Part shown: one piece after another, positions 36,140-44,923 of the stretch | How positions within the stretch are numbered: the first letter of the stretch is position 1 | Layout of the letters: each line of letters begins with the position of its first letter | Assembly: GCA_029852775.1 (NCBI GenBank) | Contig: LEKJ01000028.1 | Coordinates: 124,001 to 188,000, forward strand | Direction of reading: 5' to 3' | DNA length: 64,000 nucleotides | From: Pasteurellaceae bacterium LFhippo2 | GTDB taxonomy: Bacteria > Pseudomonadota > Gammaproteobacteria > Enterobacterales > Pasteurellaceae | Position numbers and translations under genes: made by a program | Notes under the pieces: generated by a model | What the model saw: the letters and a program-made list of their open reading frames with translations, nothing else | The model's database searches: none | What the model was told of the DNA's origin: nothing

Positions 36140-38410
36140 ATGATTAATCTAAAGCAGTATGGTTCCCAGTATGTAAACTGGGTGTTGCGTTTGGGGAAAG
36201 GTCGTGCAGCGCTTTGGGGACTTTTCGTATTAGCGATTTTAGCAATATTGATTCAAAGTTTACTGAGCCTTATTATTACAGGCGAAATCCATACCATTGA
36301 TATTTTCCGTTCTATCGGTTTTGGACTGATTTCTGCCCCTTTTGTAATCTATTTTTTCAACTTAATTGTTGAAAAATTAGAGCGTTCTCGTCAGCGTTTA
36401 GCTCAATCTTTGGAAGATCTTTCCATCTTGCGTGAGCAAGATGCACGTTTGAATGCAGAATTAGAACAACAAGCTGAATTTCTACGTGCCTTTTTTAATG
36501 TATCACCTGATTTAGTTTTTTATCGCGATGATAAAGGCCATTTCCTAAGCTGTAATCGCGCGATGGAGATTTTGACAGGTAAGTCGGAAAAAGAGCTTAT
36601 TAACTCAACGCCTTACGAAATCTACCCTGAAGATACTGCAAAATTAATGATGGAAACCGACCGAGATACTTTGGCTATGAACACTACTTTTACTTACGAA
36701 CAGTGGATTCGCCATCCAAACAATAAGCTATCTTGCTTTGAAATTCGTAAGGTTCCCTATTATGACCCCCTTTCAGATCGTCACTGTATTATGGGTTTTG
36801 GACGTGATATTACCGAGCGTAAGCGTTACCAAGAAGTGATTGAAAAAAATAGCCGTGATAAAAGTACGTTAATGGCGACCATCAGCCACGAATTACGTAC
36901 GCCGTTAAATGGCATTATTGGTTTGAGCCGAATTCTATTAGAAGGCGAACTTTCTCATCAACAGCGTGAATATCTAAAAACGATTAATATTAGTGCGGTA
37001 TCACTTGGACATATCTTTAGCGATATTATCGATTTGGAGAAAATTGATAGTCGCCGTATTGAGCTATTCCGTAGCGAAGTGGAGTTTTCTCAGCTGATTA
37101 GTGATATTAGCCATTTTGCGAATTTAATGGCGGAGCAGAAAAAGATTAAATTCCATATTCAATATGAAGAAAATCTGCCGAATTTTATCTATGTAGATAA
37201 TGCGCGTTTAAGCCAAATTCTTTGGAATTTAGTGAGTAATGCGGTCAAATTTACCCCAGAAGGCGGTGATATTTACTTAAATATCGTGCGCCGTGATAAC
37301 GATCATTTTGATTTTATTTTACGCGATACAGGGATTGGTATTCCTGCGAATGAACAGCGCAAAATTTTTGCGATGTTCTATCAAGCGGAAAATTCACAAA
37401 CGAAAAAAGCACAGGGTAGTGGTATTGGTTTGGCGATCTCTAAGCGTATCGCCAAGCTTATGGGCGGTGATCTGACCGTTGAGAGTGAAGTCAATCAAGG
37501 TTCGACCTTCACACTTTCTATTCAAGCAAATGAAGTAAAAGCGAAAAAAGCGATGAAGATCAATACCCATTCATTGAAAGTTCTATTAGTGGAAGATATT
37601 GAAGTGAATGTGGTTGTTGCGCGCGCAATGCTTGAGAAATTTGGCTGTGAAGTTGATGTCGCTATGACAGGAAAAGAAGCTTTTGAATATTTTGAGAAAG
37701 CGCAAAATAGCTACGATTTAATTTTGCTAGATATTCAACTTCCTGATACTACAGGTTTTGAAATTGCAAACAAACTACGTGAGCGATACGAAGAAGGAAG
37801 TGTCGATTATCTGCCTTTATTAGTTGCGTTGACCGCGAATATTATTCAAACCAAAGAAGAGTATCAACAGCAAGGAATGGATGATGTATTGCGTAAACCG
37901 CTCTCTTTAGAGGCTTTATCGGATTGCTTAAATGATTATTTTGATGAAGGTTTTTCTGAAGCTCATTCTCAACATTCCGATTTGCAAAATTTTTGTCAAA
38001 TCAAACCGGTTGTAGTAGAGCAAGAAGTTATTAAGGCAAAGACTAGCTCGATTGATAGTGTGATTTTGTCGGAGTTAGTCGATGTAATGGGCAAACAAGC
38101 TGTACTGGCAAACTTAGAATTGTTTGCGCGCTTAATGCCTGATTATTTGAATAGCTTAACCAATGCTTTAAAACTGTGGAAACAGACAAATAGTGCAGAA
38201 AGCCGTAAGCAAACTGCCGATGAAGCCCATAAAATCAAAGGCGCATTAGCTTCCGTAGGCTTAATCAAATTACAGGAAATTGCTCAATTAGCTCAAATGG
38301 ATGATAGCGAAGAGTGGGATTTGAATATCGAAAAATGGACGGTAGAAATCCAAAATCAATGGCAGAAGGATTTAGCCCTAGCCGTAGATTGGGTTGAGAA
38401 GAGTGCGTAA
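36140..38410 (+). CDS. arcB: ArcB, tripartite redox sensor kinase
   Basis: Membrane sensor of quinone redox state that phosphorylates ArcA to shift the cell between aerobic and anaerobic metabolism. It has 756 residues (E. coli 778): two helices (about 22-48 and 54-76), a coiled-coil leucine-rich linker, a PAS domain, kinase with His250 (SHELRTPLNG), a receiver with Asp531 (LLDIQLPD), and a C-terminal HPt with His697 (EAHKIKG). The two redox cysteines of E. coli (180 and 241) correspond to Cys138 and Cys199 here. Unlike the short ArcB of H. influenzae, the receiver is present. arcA is not in the window. Confidence 0.96.
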   Translation: MINLKQYGSQYVNWVLRLGKGRAALWGLFVLAILAILIQSLLSLIITGEIHTIDIFRSIGFGLISAPFVIYFFNLIVEKLERSRQRLAQSLEDLSILREQDARLNAELEQQAEFLRAFFNVSPDLVFYRDDKGHFLSCNRAMEILTGKSEKELINSTPYEIYPEDTAKLMMETDRDTLAMNTTFTYEQWIRHPNNKLSCFEIRKVPYYDPLSDRHCIMGFGRDITERKRYQEVIEKNSRDKSTLMATISHELRTPLNGIIGLSRILLEGELSHQQREYLKTINISAVSLGHIFSDIIDLEKIDSRRIELFRSEVEFSQLISDISHFANLMAEQKKIKFHIQYEENLPNFIYVDNARLSQILWNLVSNAVKFTPEGGDIYLNIVRRDNDHFDFILRDTGIGIPANEQRKIFAMFYQAENSQTKKAQGSGIGLAISKRIAKLMGGDLTVESEVNQGSTFTLSIQANEVKAKKAMKINTHSLKVLLVEDIEVNVVVARAMLEKFGCEVDVAMTGKEAFEYFEKAQNSYDLILLDIQLPDTTGFEIANKLRERYEEGSVDYLPLLVALTANIIQTKEEYQQQGMDDVLRKPLSLEALSDCLNDYFDEGFSEAHSQHSDLQNFCQIKPVVVEQEVIKAKTSSIDSVILSELVDVMGKQAVLANLELFARLMPDYLNSLTNALKLWKQTNSAESRKQTADEAHKIKGALASVGLIKLQEIAQLAQMDDSEEWDLNIEKWTVEIQNQWQKDLALAVDWVEKSA
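37982..38013 (-). repeat. Uptake-signal-like sequence, CAACCGGT version
   Basis: On the minus strand ACAACCGGTTTGATTTG, then AAAATTTTGCAAA; inside arcB between receiver and HPt domains. Confidence 0.55.
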
Positions 38411-38428
38411 TTATTGCTAATATCTATC

Positions 38429-38453
38429 GTAGGGGCGGGTTTTATACCCGCCC
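38429..38453 (+). repeat. GTAG-family palindrome
   Basis: GTAGGGGCGGGT and ACCCGCCC with a short loop, just after arcB. Confidence 0.65.
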
Positions 38454-38458
38454 TTTAT

Positions 38459-38517
38459 ATTACGAATGCTTCGCCATTTCCCTTCGACAAGCTCAGGGAG
38501 AGCGGAGCAATCGTAAT
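38459..38517. repeat. 59-bp imperfect palindrome between arcB and gyrA
   Basis: Outer arms ATTACGAATGCT and AGCAATCGTAAT (one mismatch), inner part CCCT..AGGG around TCGACAAGCTC. It lies between two converging genes and can act as a terminator for both. Inner words of this type recur in many bacterial genomes; that is recollection, not a search. Confidence 0.65.
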
Positions 38518-38523
38518 CAATGA

Positions 38524-41190
38524 CTATTCTTCACTGCTTTCTACACTGTTTTCGTCATTCTCATCTTCGATTTCACAGATACGCTCTAAGCTCACTACCT
38601 GCTCATCTTCAGCGGTGCGAATAATACGAACACCTTGTGTATTACGTCCTACTAATGCCACTTCATTTACACGTGTACGCACTAAAGTACCCGCATCAGT
38701 AATCAACATAATTTGGTCGTTTTCTTCAACTTGAACAGCTGCCACAACTTTACCGTTACGTTCGCTTGTCTTAATTGATACAACACCTTTCGTCGCACGA
38801 GACTTAATTGGGTATTCACTTAATGCAGTACGTTTACCGAAACCGTTTTGAGTTACCGTTAAGATATCGCCTTCATTATGTGGAATTACAAGTGATACCA
38901 CTTTGTCTGCGGTTAAGTTCACACTTGAAGTATCTTCTGCTTCTTCGTTTTCGATTGGTTCGATTTCTGCATCTTCAATATCATCGGCAAGCTCGGTTGT
39001 TGCAAGTTTAATACCACGAACACCCGTTGCTACACGACCCATACTACGAACTGCTTTTTCCGCAAAACGCACTACACGACCTTGCGCAGAGAAGAGCATA
39101 ATTTCGCTATCACCATTAGTAATATCGACACCAATTAGCTCATCGCCTTCGCGAAGTTTTAACGCAATCAGACCGCTTGAACGAACATTTGCGAACGCAT
39201 CTAAAGATACTTTCTTCACAACACCACTTGCGGTTGCCATAAAGATAAATTTATCTGCGCTAAATTCACCATTTGGAATTGGAAGAATTGCGGTGATACG
39301 CTCATTTTCTTCTTTTACAAGCGGAAGAATATTCACAATTGGTGTACCACGTGCGCCACGGCTTGCTTGCGGTAATTGATACACTTTTAATTGATATAAA
39401 CGACCACGACTTGAGAAACATAAAATCGTATCGTGGGTATTCGCCACTAATAGTTTCTCAATAAAGTCATCTTCTTTCATCTTCGTTGCTGACTTACCTT
39501 TACCGCCACGACGCTGTGCTTCGTAGTCTGAAAGCGGTTGGTATTTCACATAACCTTCGTGTGAAAGGGTTACAACAACATCTTCTTGAGCGATTAAGTC
39601 TTCAAGATTAATATCACCCGAAGCCGCAGTAATTTCAGTACGACGTTCATCGCCAAAGTTTGCTTTAACTAATTCAAGTTCTTCACGAATGACTTCCATT
39701 AAACGCTCAGAACTATTTAAGATGTGAAGTAATGCAGCAATTTCAGTTAATTTCTCTTTATATTCATCGATGATCTTATCGTATTCTAAACCTGTTAAAC
39801 GTTGTAAACGAAGTTCTAGAATTGATTTTGCCTGTACATCAGATAAGTAGTATTTACCATCACGCACACCAAATTCAGCAGCTAAACCATCTGGGCGAGC
39901 AACATCAATACCTGCAGCTTCAAGCATTGGCGCTACATTGTGTAATTCCCAAGAGCGAGAAAGTAATTTTTCTTGTGCTTCATCTGCTGTTTTTGAACCA
40001 CGAATTAATTCGATAATTTCATCGATATTTGCAAGAGCAATAGCATAACCTTCTAAGATATGCGCACGCTCACGGGCTTTACGTAATTCAAAAATAGTAC
40101 GACGAGTAACCACTTCACGACGGTGTAATACGAATGCTTCAATGATCTGTTTTAAATTGAAGATTTTTGGCTGGCCGTGATCAAGGGCAACCATATTGAT
40201 ACCAAAGGTAACTTGCATTTGTGTAAGAGCGTATAGGTTATTTAAAACCACTTCACCTACAGCATCACGTTTGATGTCAATTTCAATGCGCAAACCTTGT
40301 TTATTTGAAACATCTTTTACACTACTGATACCTTCGATTTTTTTCTCATTCACTAACTCAGCAATTTTTCTCACTAAGTTTGCTTTGTTTACTTGGTATG
40401 GGATTTCAGTCACGATAATTTGTTCGCGACCTTTTTCAAGTACTTCTACACTCGCTTTTGCGCGAACATAGACTTTACCACGCCCAGTACGATAGGCATC
40501 TTCAATCCCTTTACGACCATTGATAATCGCAGCTGTTGGGAAGTCCGGGCCTGGAATATGTTGCATTAATTCTTCGATAGTGATTTGATCATTTTCGATA
40601 TAAGCAAGACAGCCGTTTAATACTTCATTTAAGTTATGTGGCGGGATATTGGTTGCCATACCAACGGCGATACCTGATGAACCGTTTACTAATAACGCAG
40701 GGATTTTGGTTGGTAACACATCTGGAATCATCTCTTTGCCATCATAGTTAGGCGAGAAATCAACAGTTTCTTTATCTAAATCCGTTAATAATTCCTGTGT
40801 GATTTTTTGCATGCGGACTTCGGTATAACGCATCGCCGCTGGTGCATCGCCATCGATAGAACCAAAGTTTCCTTGCCCATCGACTAACATATAGCGAAGT
40901 GAGAAAGGCTGTGCCATACGTACAATGGTGTCATATACCGCTGAATCACCGTGTGGGTGATATTTACCGATAACGTCACCAACAACACGTGCAGATTTTA
41001 CATGTGCTTTATTGTAAACGTTATTATTTTGATCCATTGAAAATAGTACGCGGCGGTGAACTGGCTTTAAGCCGTCACGAACATCAGGCAATGCACGCCC
41101 AACAATTACTGACATTGCATAGTCTAGGTAGGAGGTTTTCAGTTCTTCTTCAATACTGATGGGGGTAATATCTTTGGCCAATTCGCTCAT
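38524..41190 (-). CDS. gyrA: DNA gyrase subunit A
   Basis: Breakage-reunion subunit of the enzyme that introduces negative supercoils. It has 888 residues (E. coli 875). Tyr122 in [10 protein letters not shown] is the catalytic residue. The quinolone-resistance region reads [15 protein letters not shown] with Ser83 and Asp87, the drug-susceptible form. The C-terminal wheel has the GyrA box QRRGGKG. The acidic tail [14 protein letters not shown] ends the protein. gyrB is 22 kb away in the window. Confidence 0.98.
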   Translation of the reverse strand: MSELAKDITPISIEEELKTSYLDYAMSVIVGRALPDVRDGLKPVHRRVLFSMDQNNNVYNKAHVKSARVVGDVIGKYHPHGDSAVYDTIVRMAQPFSLRYMLVDGQGNFGSIDGDAPAAMRYTEVRMQKITQELLTDLDKETVDFSPNYDGKEMIPDVLPTKIPALLVNGSSGIAVGMATNIPPHNLNEVLNGCLAYIENDQITIEELMQHIPGPDFPTAAIINGRKGIEDAYRTGRGKVYVRAKASVEVLEKGREQIIVTEIPYQVNKANLVRKIAELVNEKKIEGISSVKDVSNKQGLRIEIDIKRDAVGEVVLNNLYALTQMQVTFGINMVALDHGQPKIFNLKQIIEAFVLHRREVVTRRTIFELRKARERAHILEGYAIALANIDEIIELIRGSKTADEAQEKLLSRSWELHNVAPMLEAAGIDVARPDGLAAEFGVRDGKYYLSDVQAKSILELRLQRLTGLEYDKIIDEYKEKLTEIAALLHILNSSERLMEVIREELELVKANFGDERRTEITAASGDINLEDLIAQEDVVVTLSHEGYVKYQPLSDYEAQRRGGKGKSATKMKEDDFIEKLLVANTHDTILCFSSRGRLYQLKVYQLPQASRGARGTPIVNILPLVKEENERITAILPIPNGEFSADKFIFMATASGVVKKVSLDAFANVRSSGLIALKLREGDELIGVDITNGDSEIMLFSAQGRVVRFAEKAVRSMGRVATGVRGIKLATTELADDIEDAEIEPIENEEAEDTSSVNLTADKVVSLVIPHNEGDILTVTQNGFGKRTALSEYPIKSRATKGVVSIKTSERNGKVVAAVQVEENDQIMLITDAGTLVRTRVNEVALVGRNTQGVRIIRTAEDEQVVSLERICEIEDENDENSVESSEE

Positions 41191-41250
41191 TGAGATTTCC
41201 TAATCAAGTTAAAAATGCCCCAATAGAAATGGGGACGAAAATTAGCCGAG

Positions 41251-41259
41251 ATTATAGCA
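41251..41259 (-). promoter_or_regulatory. Extended -10 promoter of gyrA
   Basis: TGCTATAAT on the minus strand, with CCCCCATTTTT upstream and no good -35. The leader contains a CCCCA/TGGGG hairpin (41218-41234). The same -10 is found at gyrB. Confidence 0.6.
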
Positions 41260-41355
41260 TAGAATGGTTAAAAATGGGGGATTTAGTTGATTGTTTGAAT
41301 AAATTATTAGGTGTTTTGTAAGTGATGAAGAGGCGGTTAGAGGGCTTTAATAAGA

Positions 41356-41646
41356 TTAATGCTTTTCGATCTTTTCTCTTTTTTCTAATTCAGCTTTAAC
41401 AAGCTCATCATCAGCGAAAAACCAAATAAACGCAATAATACCGCCTAAAATACAAAATGCTAAAACAAAATCATTGATGAAGAAAGCTATAACAAGTAGC
41501 ACTAAAACAGCAGTAAGCAACGGCACGATCAAAGGTGCAATAAGTCCAATAAATGCAACGGCAAGCGTAAGTAATACGCCCCCAAATACAACAGCACCAA
41601 CAAGAACAACCATCGCTAAGAAAATGAATGAGAATGTACCAAGCAT
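41356..41646 (-). CDS. Small membrane protein, unknown
   Basis: A 96-residue protein, almost entirely hydrophobic: three or four helices in residues 3-80, then a short charged tail ending VKAELEKREKIEKH. It vaguely resembles PspG-type small membrane proteins in size and layout, but I cannot confirm that. It stands alone between gyrA and the phage relic. Confidence 0.55.
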   Translation of the reverse strand: MLGTFSFIFLAMVVLVGAVVFGGVLLTLAVAFIGLIAPLIVPLLTAVLVLLVIAFFINDFVLAFCILGGIIAFIWFFADDELVKAELEKREKIEKH

Positions 41647-41779
41647 AGTTCCCCCTATCTATTTTCTGCATATTCGGAAAAATAAAGCGCATTGTCAATC
41701 CATCTTTAACAAATTTTGTTAAACACTTCACAAAATTACACCATTCATAATAGTAAACAAATCATTATAGGAATTTATT

Positions 41780-42453
41780 ATGAGTCAAAATTTAAAAATT
41801 CAAGTTTTGTTATCTGCTATAGATAAACTGACTGCGCCTTTTCGAGATGCGTCAGCAGAAGCGCAAAAATTAGCAAAAAAATTAGAATCAGCTAAAAATG
41901 CAGAAAAAAAGTTAGCGGATAAACAAAAATTAATTGATAGCTATAAAAAATTAAAACTAGGTTTAAATGAAAGTGGGCAAAAGTTAAAAGAAGCGCAAGA
42001 GAAAGCAAAACAATTAGCTCAACAATTTAATCAAACTGCTGAACCGACTAAAAAATGAAACGAGAGCTAGAAAACGCACAAAAAGCGGTGTTAAAGCTCA
42101 AGCAAGAACAGCATGATCATATCATTAAATTACAAGGTTCACGCAAAGCATTAGCGGATAACGGAATAAATACTCGAAAGCTATCTAGTGCGCAACGAGA
42201 GTTGCAACAGCAAATGCAAAAAGCAAATAAAACCGTTAAAGAACAAGATGAACGGTTAAAACTGCTAAATCAACGTGCAGCCACTCAACAACGCTATAAG
42301 CAACAAGTTGCGAATTTACGTCAAACAGGCGATAACTTACGCTATATGGGGCAAAGTGCAGAGCAGATTGCGCAACAAATTCAAAAAGCGTTAGCCGACC
42401 AACAACGCAAGGCGCAAGCCAAAGCGCGCAGTAGTCTGCGCGACCGTTATTAA
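41780..42453 (+). pseudogene. Broken 5' part of a P2-type phage tail tape-measure gene
   Basis: Two overlapping frames (41780-42058 and 42055-42453) together give the N-terminal region of a P2/Fels-2-like gpT tape-measure protein: MSQNLKIQVLLSAIDKLTAPF, a long coiled coil, and ADNGINTRKLSSAQREL, which matches the conserved GINT..L segment. The frames are joined by a run of six A at 42049-42054; one more A would restore a single frame. The protein then stops at about 225 residues where intact homologues continue for hundreds more. There is no head, lysis or integrase gene nearby. Alternatively the first frame could be kept as a small coiled-coil protein. Confidence 0.75.
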
Positions 42454-42455
42454 TC

Positions 42456-42476
42456 AAAGCCCTACGGGGCTTTTTT
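42456..42476 (+). terminator. Terminator after the tape-measure fragment
   Basis: AAAGCCC (42456-42462), TACG, GGGCTTT (42467-42473), then T. A perfect 7-bp hairpin CGCGCAG/CTGCGCG lies just upstream at 42425-42442, at the end of the fragment. Confidence 0.85.
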
Positions 42477-42533
42477 GCTTGCATTGCTAAGGCTGTTATT
42501 TTATGATCAGCTGAACTTAATAGGTGGCAGAAT

Positions 42534-43073
42534 ATGAAAAAATTAAAACAGAATAGCAAAGCGCTAAAAGGCGTGAGTCTTGCGATGGGAATTGTTGCGT
42601 CATTTTTTAGTGCAGAAACACAAGCTTATCCAAAGCAGAAAGACGTTTTACAGGTTATTCATCAAGTAAAAAGTGTATCTGCAACCTTAACACAACATAT
42701 TGAAAATCAATCAATACAGCTTTTTGGTGAATTATCTAAGCTCACGCAAACAGTGAGCTTATTAAATGCTGTTGTGCGCTCAATGAAACAACCAGAAAAA
42801 GTTGTTGATGATATTACAGCGATTGACTTTATGTTGGAAAAGCTCGCGGACAGTATTCGTATGACCTATGCACAGCATTTTAGACATCAAGCAGATGATA
42901 GAGCTATTTTTAAAAATTATAAAAATGAGATTTTCCGTTTTAATCTTTTTGCTATTAAATTGCGCCAAGAACTCGGTTTATATCAAGTGGTGCCAAGTCA
43001 AAATTCGGTAACGCAACAAGATTTAGACATTCTTATCGCAGATAGTAATAAACGGTATGCAGTCAATGGCTAA
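42534..43073 (+). CDS. Unknown protein with N-terminal signal-like segment
   Basis: A 179-residue protein I do not recognise. The N terminus (KKLKQNSKALKGVSLAMGIVASFFSAETQA) looks like a signal peptide cleaved near residue 31; the rest is predicted helical and mildly basic, with two Trp-free amphipathic stretches. An AGGTGG ribosome site precedes it. Its end overlaps the start of the YafO-like gene by 8 to 17 bases, so the two are cotranslated. It has no DNA-binding domain, so it does not look like a normal antitoxin. Confidence 0.55.
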   Translation: MKKLKQNSKALKGVSLAMGIVASFFSAETQAYPKQKDVLQVIHQVKSVSATLTQHIENQSIQLFGELSKLTQTVSLLNAVVRSMKQPEKVVDDITAIDFMLEKLADSIRMTYAQHFRHQADDRAIFKNYKNEIFRFNLFAIKLRQELGLYQVVPSQNSVTQQDLDILIADSNKRYAVNG

Positions 43074-43491
43074 TATTTACTGTTGTAAACACCTAACCGC
43101 ACAAGAGTCTTTATTGCCATTTGTGCAAGACCTAGTTCAACATATTCAAAGCCATTTTACTCTTTACCCAACCACAATAGGTAATTCTGGTGGGTTTGAA
43201 GAAAATCCACGAGCAATGATTGCCAAAATTCGCAAAGTGCATATTGCCGTTTCTGATGCCGATTTTGACAAATGGCGCAATAAAACAGGGCAACAACGCA
43301 AAAGTGACAATTATCTCATTTACACTATTCACGATTTTGAAGATGATATTTTAATTTTAGATTTTATTTCACCAGAAGCACATAAGCGTATTAGAAATCG
43401 GTTAGCTGATTTAGTTTTAATCGCTGAAGATTTTCAAGATAGCTATCCTGAAAAATTTGCAGAAAAGTACAATCAACTCTTTATCGAATAG
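43057..43491 (+). CDS. YafO-like type II toxin (mRNA interferase)
   Basis: A 144-residue protein. Its C-terminal two thirds follows E. coli YafO: IRKVHIAV...FDKWRNKTGQQRKSDNYLIY, then ILDFISPEAHKRIRN..L..LIAEDFQ, matching KPEPHKLARDNN..M.KIG.MAEAF. YafO cuts mRNA in a ribosome-dependent way. The start could be 43057 or 43066; neither has a clear ribosome site and translation likely depends on the overlapping upstream gene. No YafN-like antitoxin is seen. A terminator follows. Prophage-borne YafO genes are common, which fits the adjacent phage relic. Confidence 0.6.
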   Translation: MQSMANIYCCKHLTAQESLLPFVQDLVQHIQSHFTLYPTTIGNSGGFEENPRAMIAKIRKVHIAVSDADFDKWRNKTGQQRKSDNYLIYTIHDFEDDILILDFISPEAHKRIRNRLADLVLIAEDFQDSYPEKFAEKYNQLFIE

Positions 43492-43515
43492 ATCCCACTT
43501 CCCAGTGGGATTTTT
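43492..43515 (+). terminator. Terminator of the YafO-like gene
   Basis: ATCCCACT (43492-43499) and AGTGGGAT (43504-43511) with a TCCC loop, then TTTT. Confidence 0.88.
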
Positions 43516-43546
43516 CATTTTTTGTTATCCCCAAATCCACACTCCC

Positions 43547-43571
43547 AACCGCTCTACCTAGGGCGGTTTTT
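43547..43571 (+). terminator. Second rightward terminator-like hairpin
   Basis: AACCGCTC (43547-43554) and GGGCGGTT (43561-43568) with one G-U pair, then T. No gene of its own is seen upstream other than the YafO-like one; it may be a leftover from the prophage. Confidence 0.6.
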
Positions 43572-43633
43572 AAATGACAATTAATCTGAATGGCACATAC
43601 ATTAGCACATACTATTTTTATTTGTTGTTGTAG

Positions 43634-43713
43634 GTTTTTGTGAGTTCTTGTAAGGATTGAAATGTATCTAAATACTTGAAATATTTATAATTATTTGTTT
43701 TTGTGAGTTATTG
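43634..43713. repeat. Direct repeats next to tRNA-Cys, possible phage attachment arm
   Basis: GTTTTTGTGAGTTCTTG (43634-43650) recurs as GTTTTTGTGAGTTATTG (43697-43713), one mismatch, 63 bases apart. Nearby GGCACATACATTAGCACATAC (43593-43613) contains a repeated GCACATAC. The region lies on the 3' side of tRNA-Cys, between it and the phage relic, where integrase arm sites would be expected. The gap holds no gene. Confidence 0.45.
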
Positions 43714-43726
43714 AGAGTTTTAAAAA

Positions 43727-43800
43727 TGGAGGCGTGTCCCGGAGTCGAACCGAGCTACATGGATTTGCAATCCAGTGCATAACCGCTTTGCTAACACGCC
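43727..43800 (-). tRNA. tRNA-Cys (GCA)
   Basis: A 74-nt cloverleaf on the minus strand: acceptor GGCGTGT/ACACGCC, anticodon loop TTGCAAA (anticodon GCA), T arm GGTTCGACTCC, and an encoded CCA end. It closely matches E. coli tRNA-Cys. Confidence 0.97.
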
Positions 43801-43818
43801 GTAAGATTTGAAAAAAAA

Positions 43819-43894
<76 letters not shown>

Positions 43895-43922
43895 ATTTGA
43901 GTTGTTGTTGAAAACGGTGTGC

Positions 43923-43950
43923 ATTTTACGGATTTATACAAAGCTGTCAA
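43923..43950 (-). promoter_or_regulatory. Promoter of the tRNA-Gly/tRNA-Cys operon
   Basis: On the minus strand TTGACA (43945-43950), a 16-base spacer and TAAAAT (43923-43928), followed by a GC-richer start region about 25 nt before tRNA-Gly. Confidence 0.8.
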
Positions 43951-44104
43951 ATGTTTATTTTATAAAAATAATTTAAAAGTCGAAAAAAAGATCGTTATGT
44001 TGTTTTTTTAGTAAAGATGATTGAGTTTTAGGATAAAAAAGAATAACCTAATTGAGAATTGATTTTATTACCGTTATTAGTAATTCAAAACTTAAGGAGA
44101 TTTT

Positions 44105-44920
44105 ATGCGTTTAGCATCTATGGCATTGGCGATTTCAAGCTTATTCTTTGCAACTCAAGCCGTTGCAGTTGATTTAACTAAAGAAACTCAAGCTTACAAA
44201 GAGTTTGTAGTTGAGCAGATTGACCATTTGGTAACGGATACGGAGAAATTTGTAACGTACTTAAAAGAAGGCGATGTGCAAAAAGCGAAGCAAATTTATC
44301 CGCTTGCACGTATGTACTTTGAGCGTTCAGAGCCGATTGCAGAAAGCTTTGGCGATTTAGATCCGCGTATTGATGCGCGTTTAGCGGATTTAACGGAAGA
44401 AGGCAAAACAGAAAATGACTGGTCTGGTTTCCATAAAATTGAAAAAGTACTTTGGGAAGAGAATACAACCAAAGGCACAGAAGTGACAGCAGATCAGCTC
44501 TTAAAAGACGTTAAAGAGTTGAGAGCAAAAATTCCAACGGCAGAAGTTACCCCTGAATTGATGATTACTGGTGCTGTGGATTTATTAAATGAAGTTTCAA
44601 CAACAAAAGTAACGGGCGAAGAAGAAATCTTCTCAAAAACAGACCTTTATGATTTCAAAGCGAATATTGAAGGGGCGGAAAAAATCTATGAGCTTTTCAA
44701 AGCGAAGTTAGAGAAGAAAGATGGCAAATTAGCGAAAGAAATTGCGGATCGCTTTGCCGATGTTAATGCGCTGTTAGCGAAACATAATCAAGCAAAAGAA
44801 GGCTATGACTATGTTGGTTACGATAAATTATCTGCTGACGATATTAAAGCTCTTGCGGAAGCAGTTAATAAATTAGGTGAGCCATTAGCCCAAATGGGTG
44901 TGTTACTTGAAGGAAAATAA
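44105..44920 (+). CDS. efeO: EfeO/EfeM-type periplasmic imelysin protein
   Basis: Periplasmic metal-binding component of the EfeUOB iron system. It has 271 residues: signal peptide 1-21 (ATQAVA), then an all-helical M75/imelysin domain with the conserved HxxE motif in GFHKIEKVLWE (near 101-111). The N-terminal cupredoxin domain found in E. coli EfeO is absent, so this is the short EfeM form. An AAGGAG ribosome site is present; efeB starts 3 bases after the stop. First gene of efeO-efeB-efeU. Confidence 0.92.
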   Translation: MRLASMALAISSLFFATQAVAVDLTKETQAYKEFVVEQIDHLVTDTEKFVTYLKEGDVQKAKQIYPLARMYFERSEPIAESFGDLDPRIDARLADLTEEGKTENDWSGFHKIEKVLWEENTTKGTEVTADQLLKDVKELRAKIPTAEVTPELMITGAVDLLNEVSTTKVTGEEEIFSKTDLYDFKANIEGAEKIYELFKAKLEKKDGKLAKEIADRFADVNALLAKHNQAKEGYDYVGYDKLSADDIKALAEAVNKLGEPLAQMGVLLEGK

Positions 44921-44923
44921 ACA

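Noticed and set aside
38759-39379. Long plus-strand reading frames over gyrA
   Set aside because: Shadow frames of a strongly coding opposite strand; no start context or family features.
44053-44067. Fur box upstream of efeO
   Set aside because: TGAGAATTGATTTTA matches only the left half of the TGATAAT-N-ATTATCA pattern; too weak to annotate, although iron control of efe is plausible.
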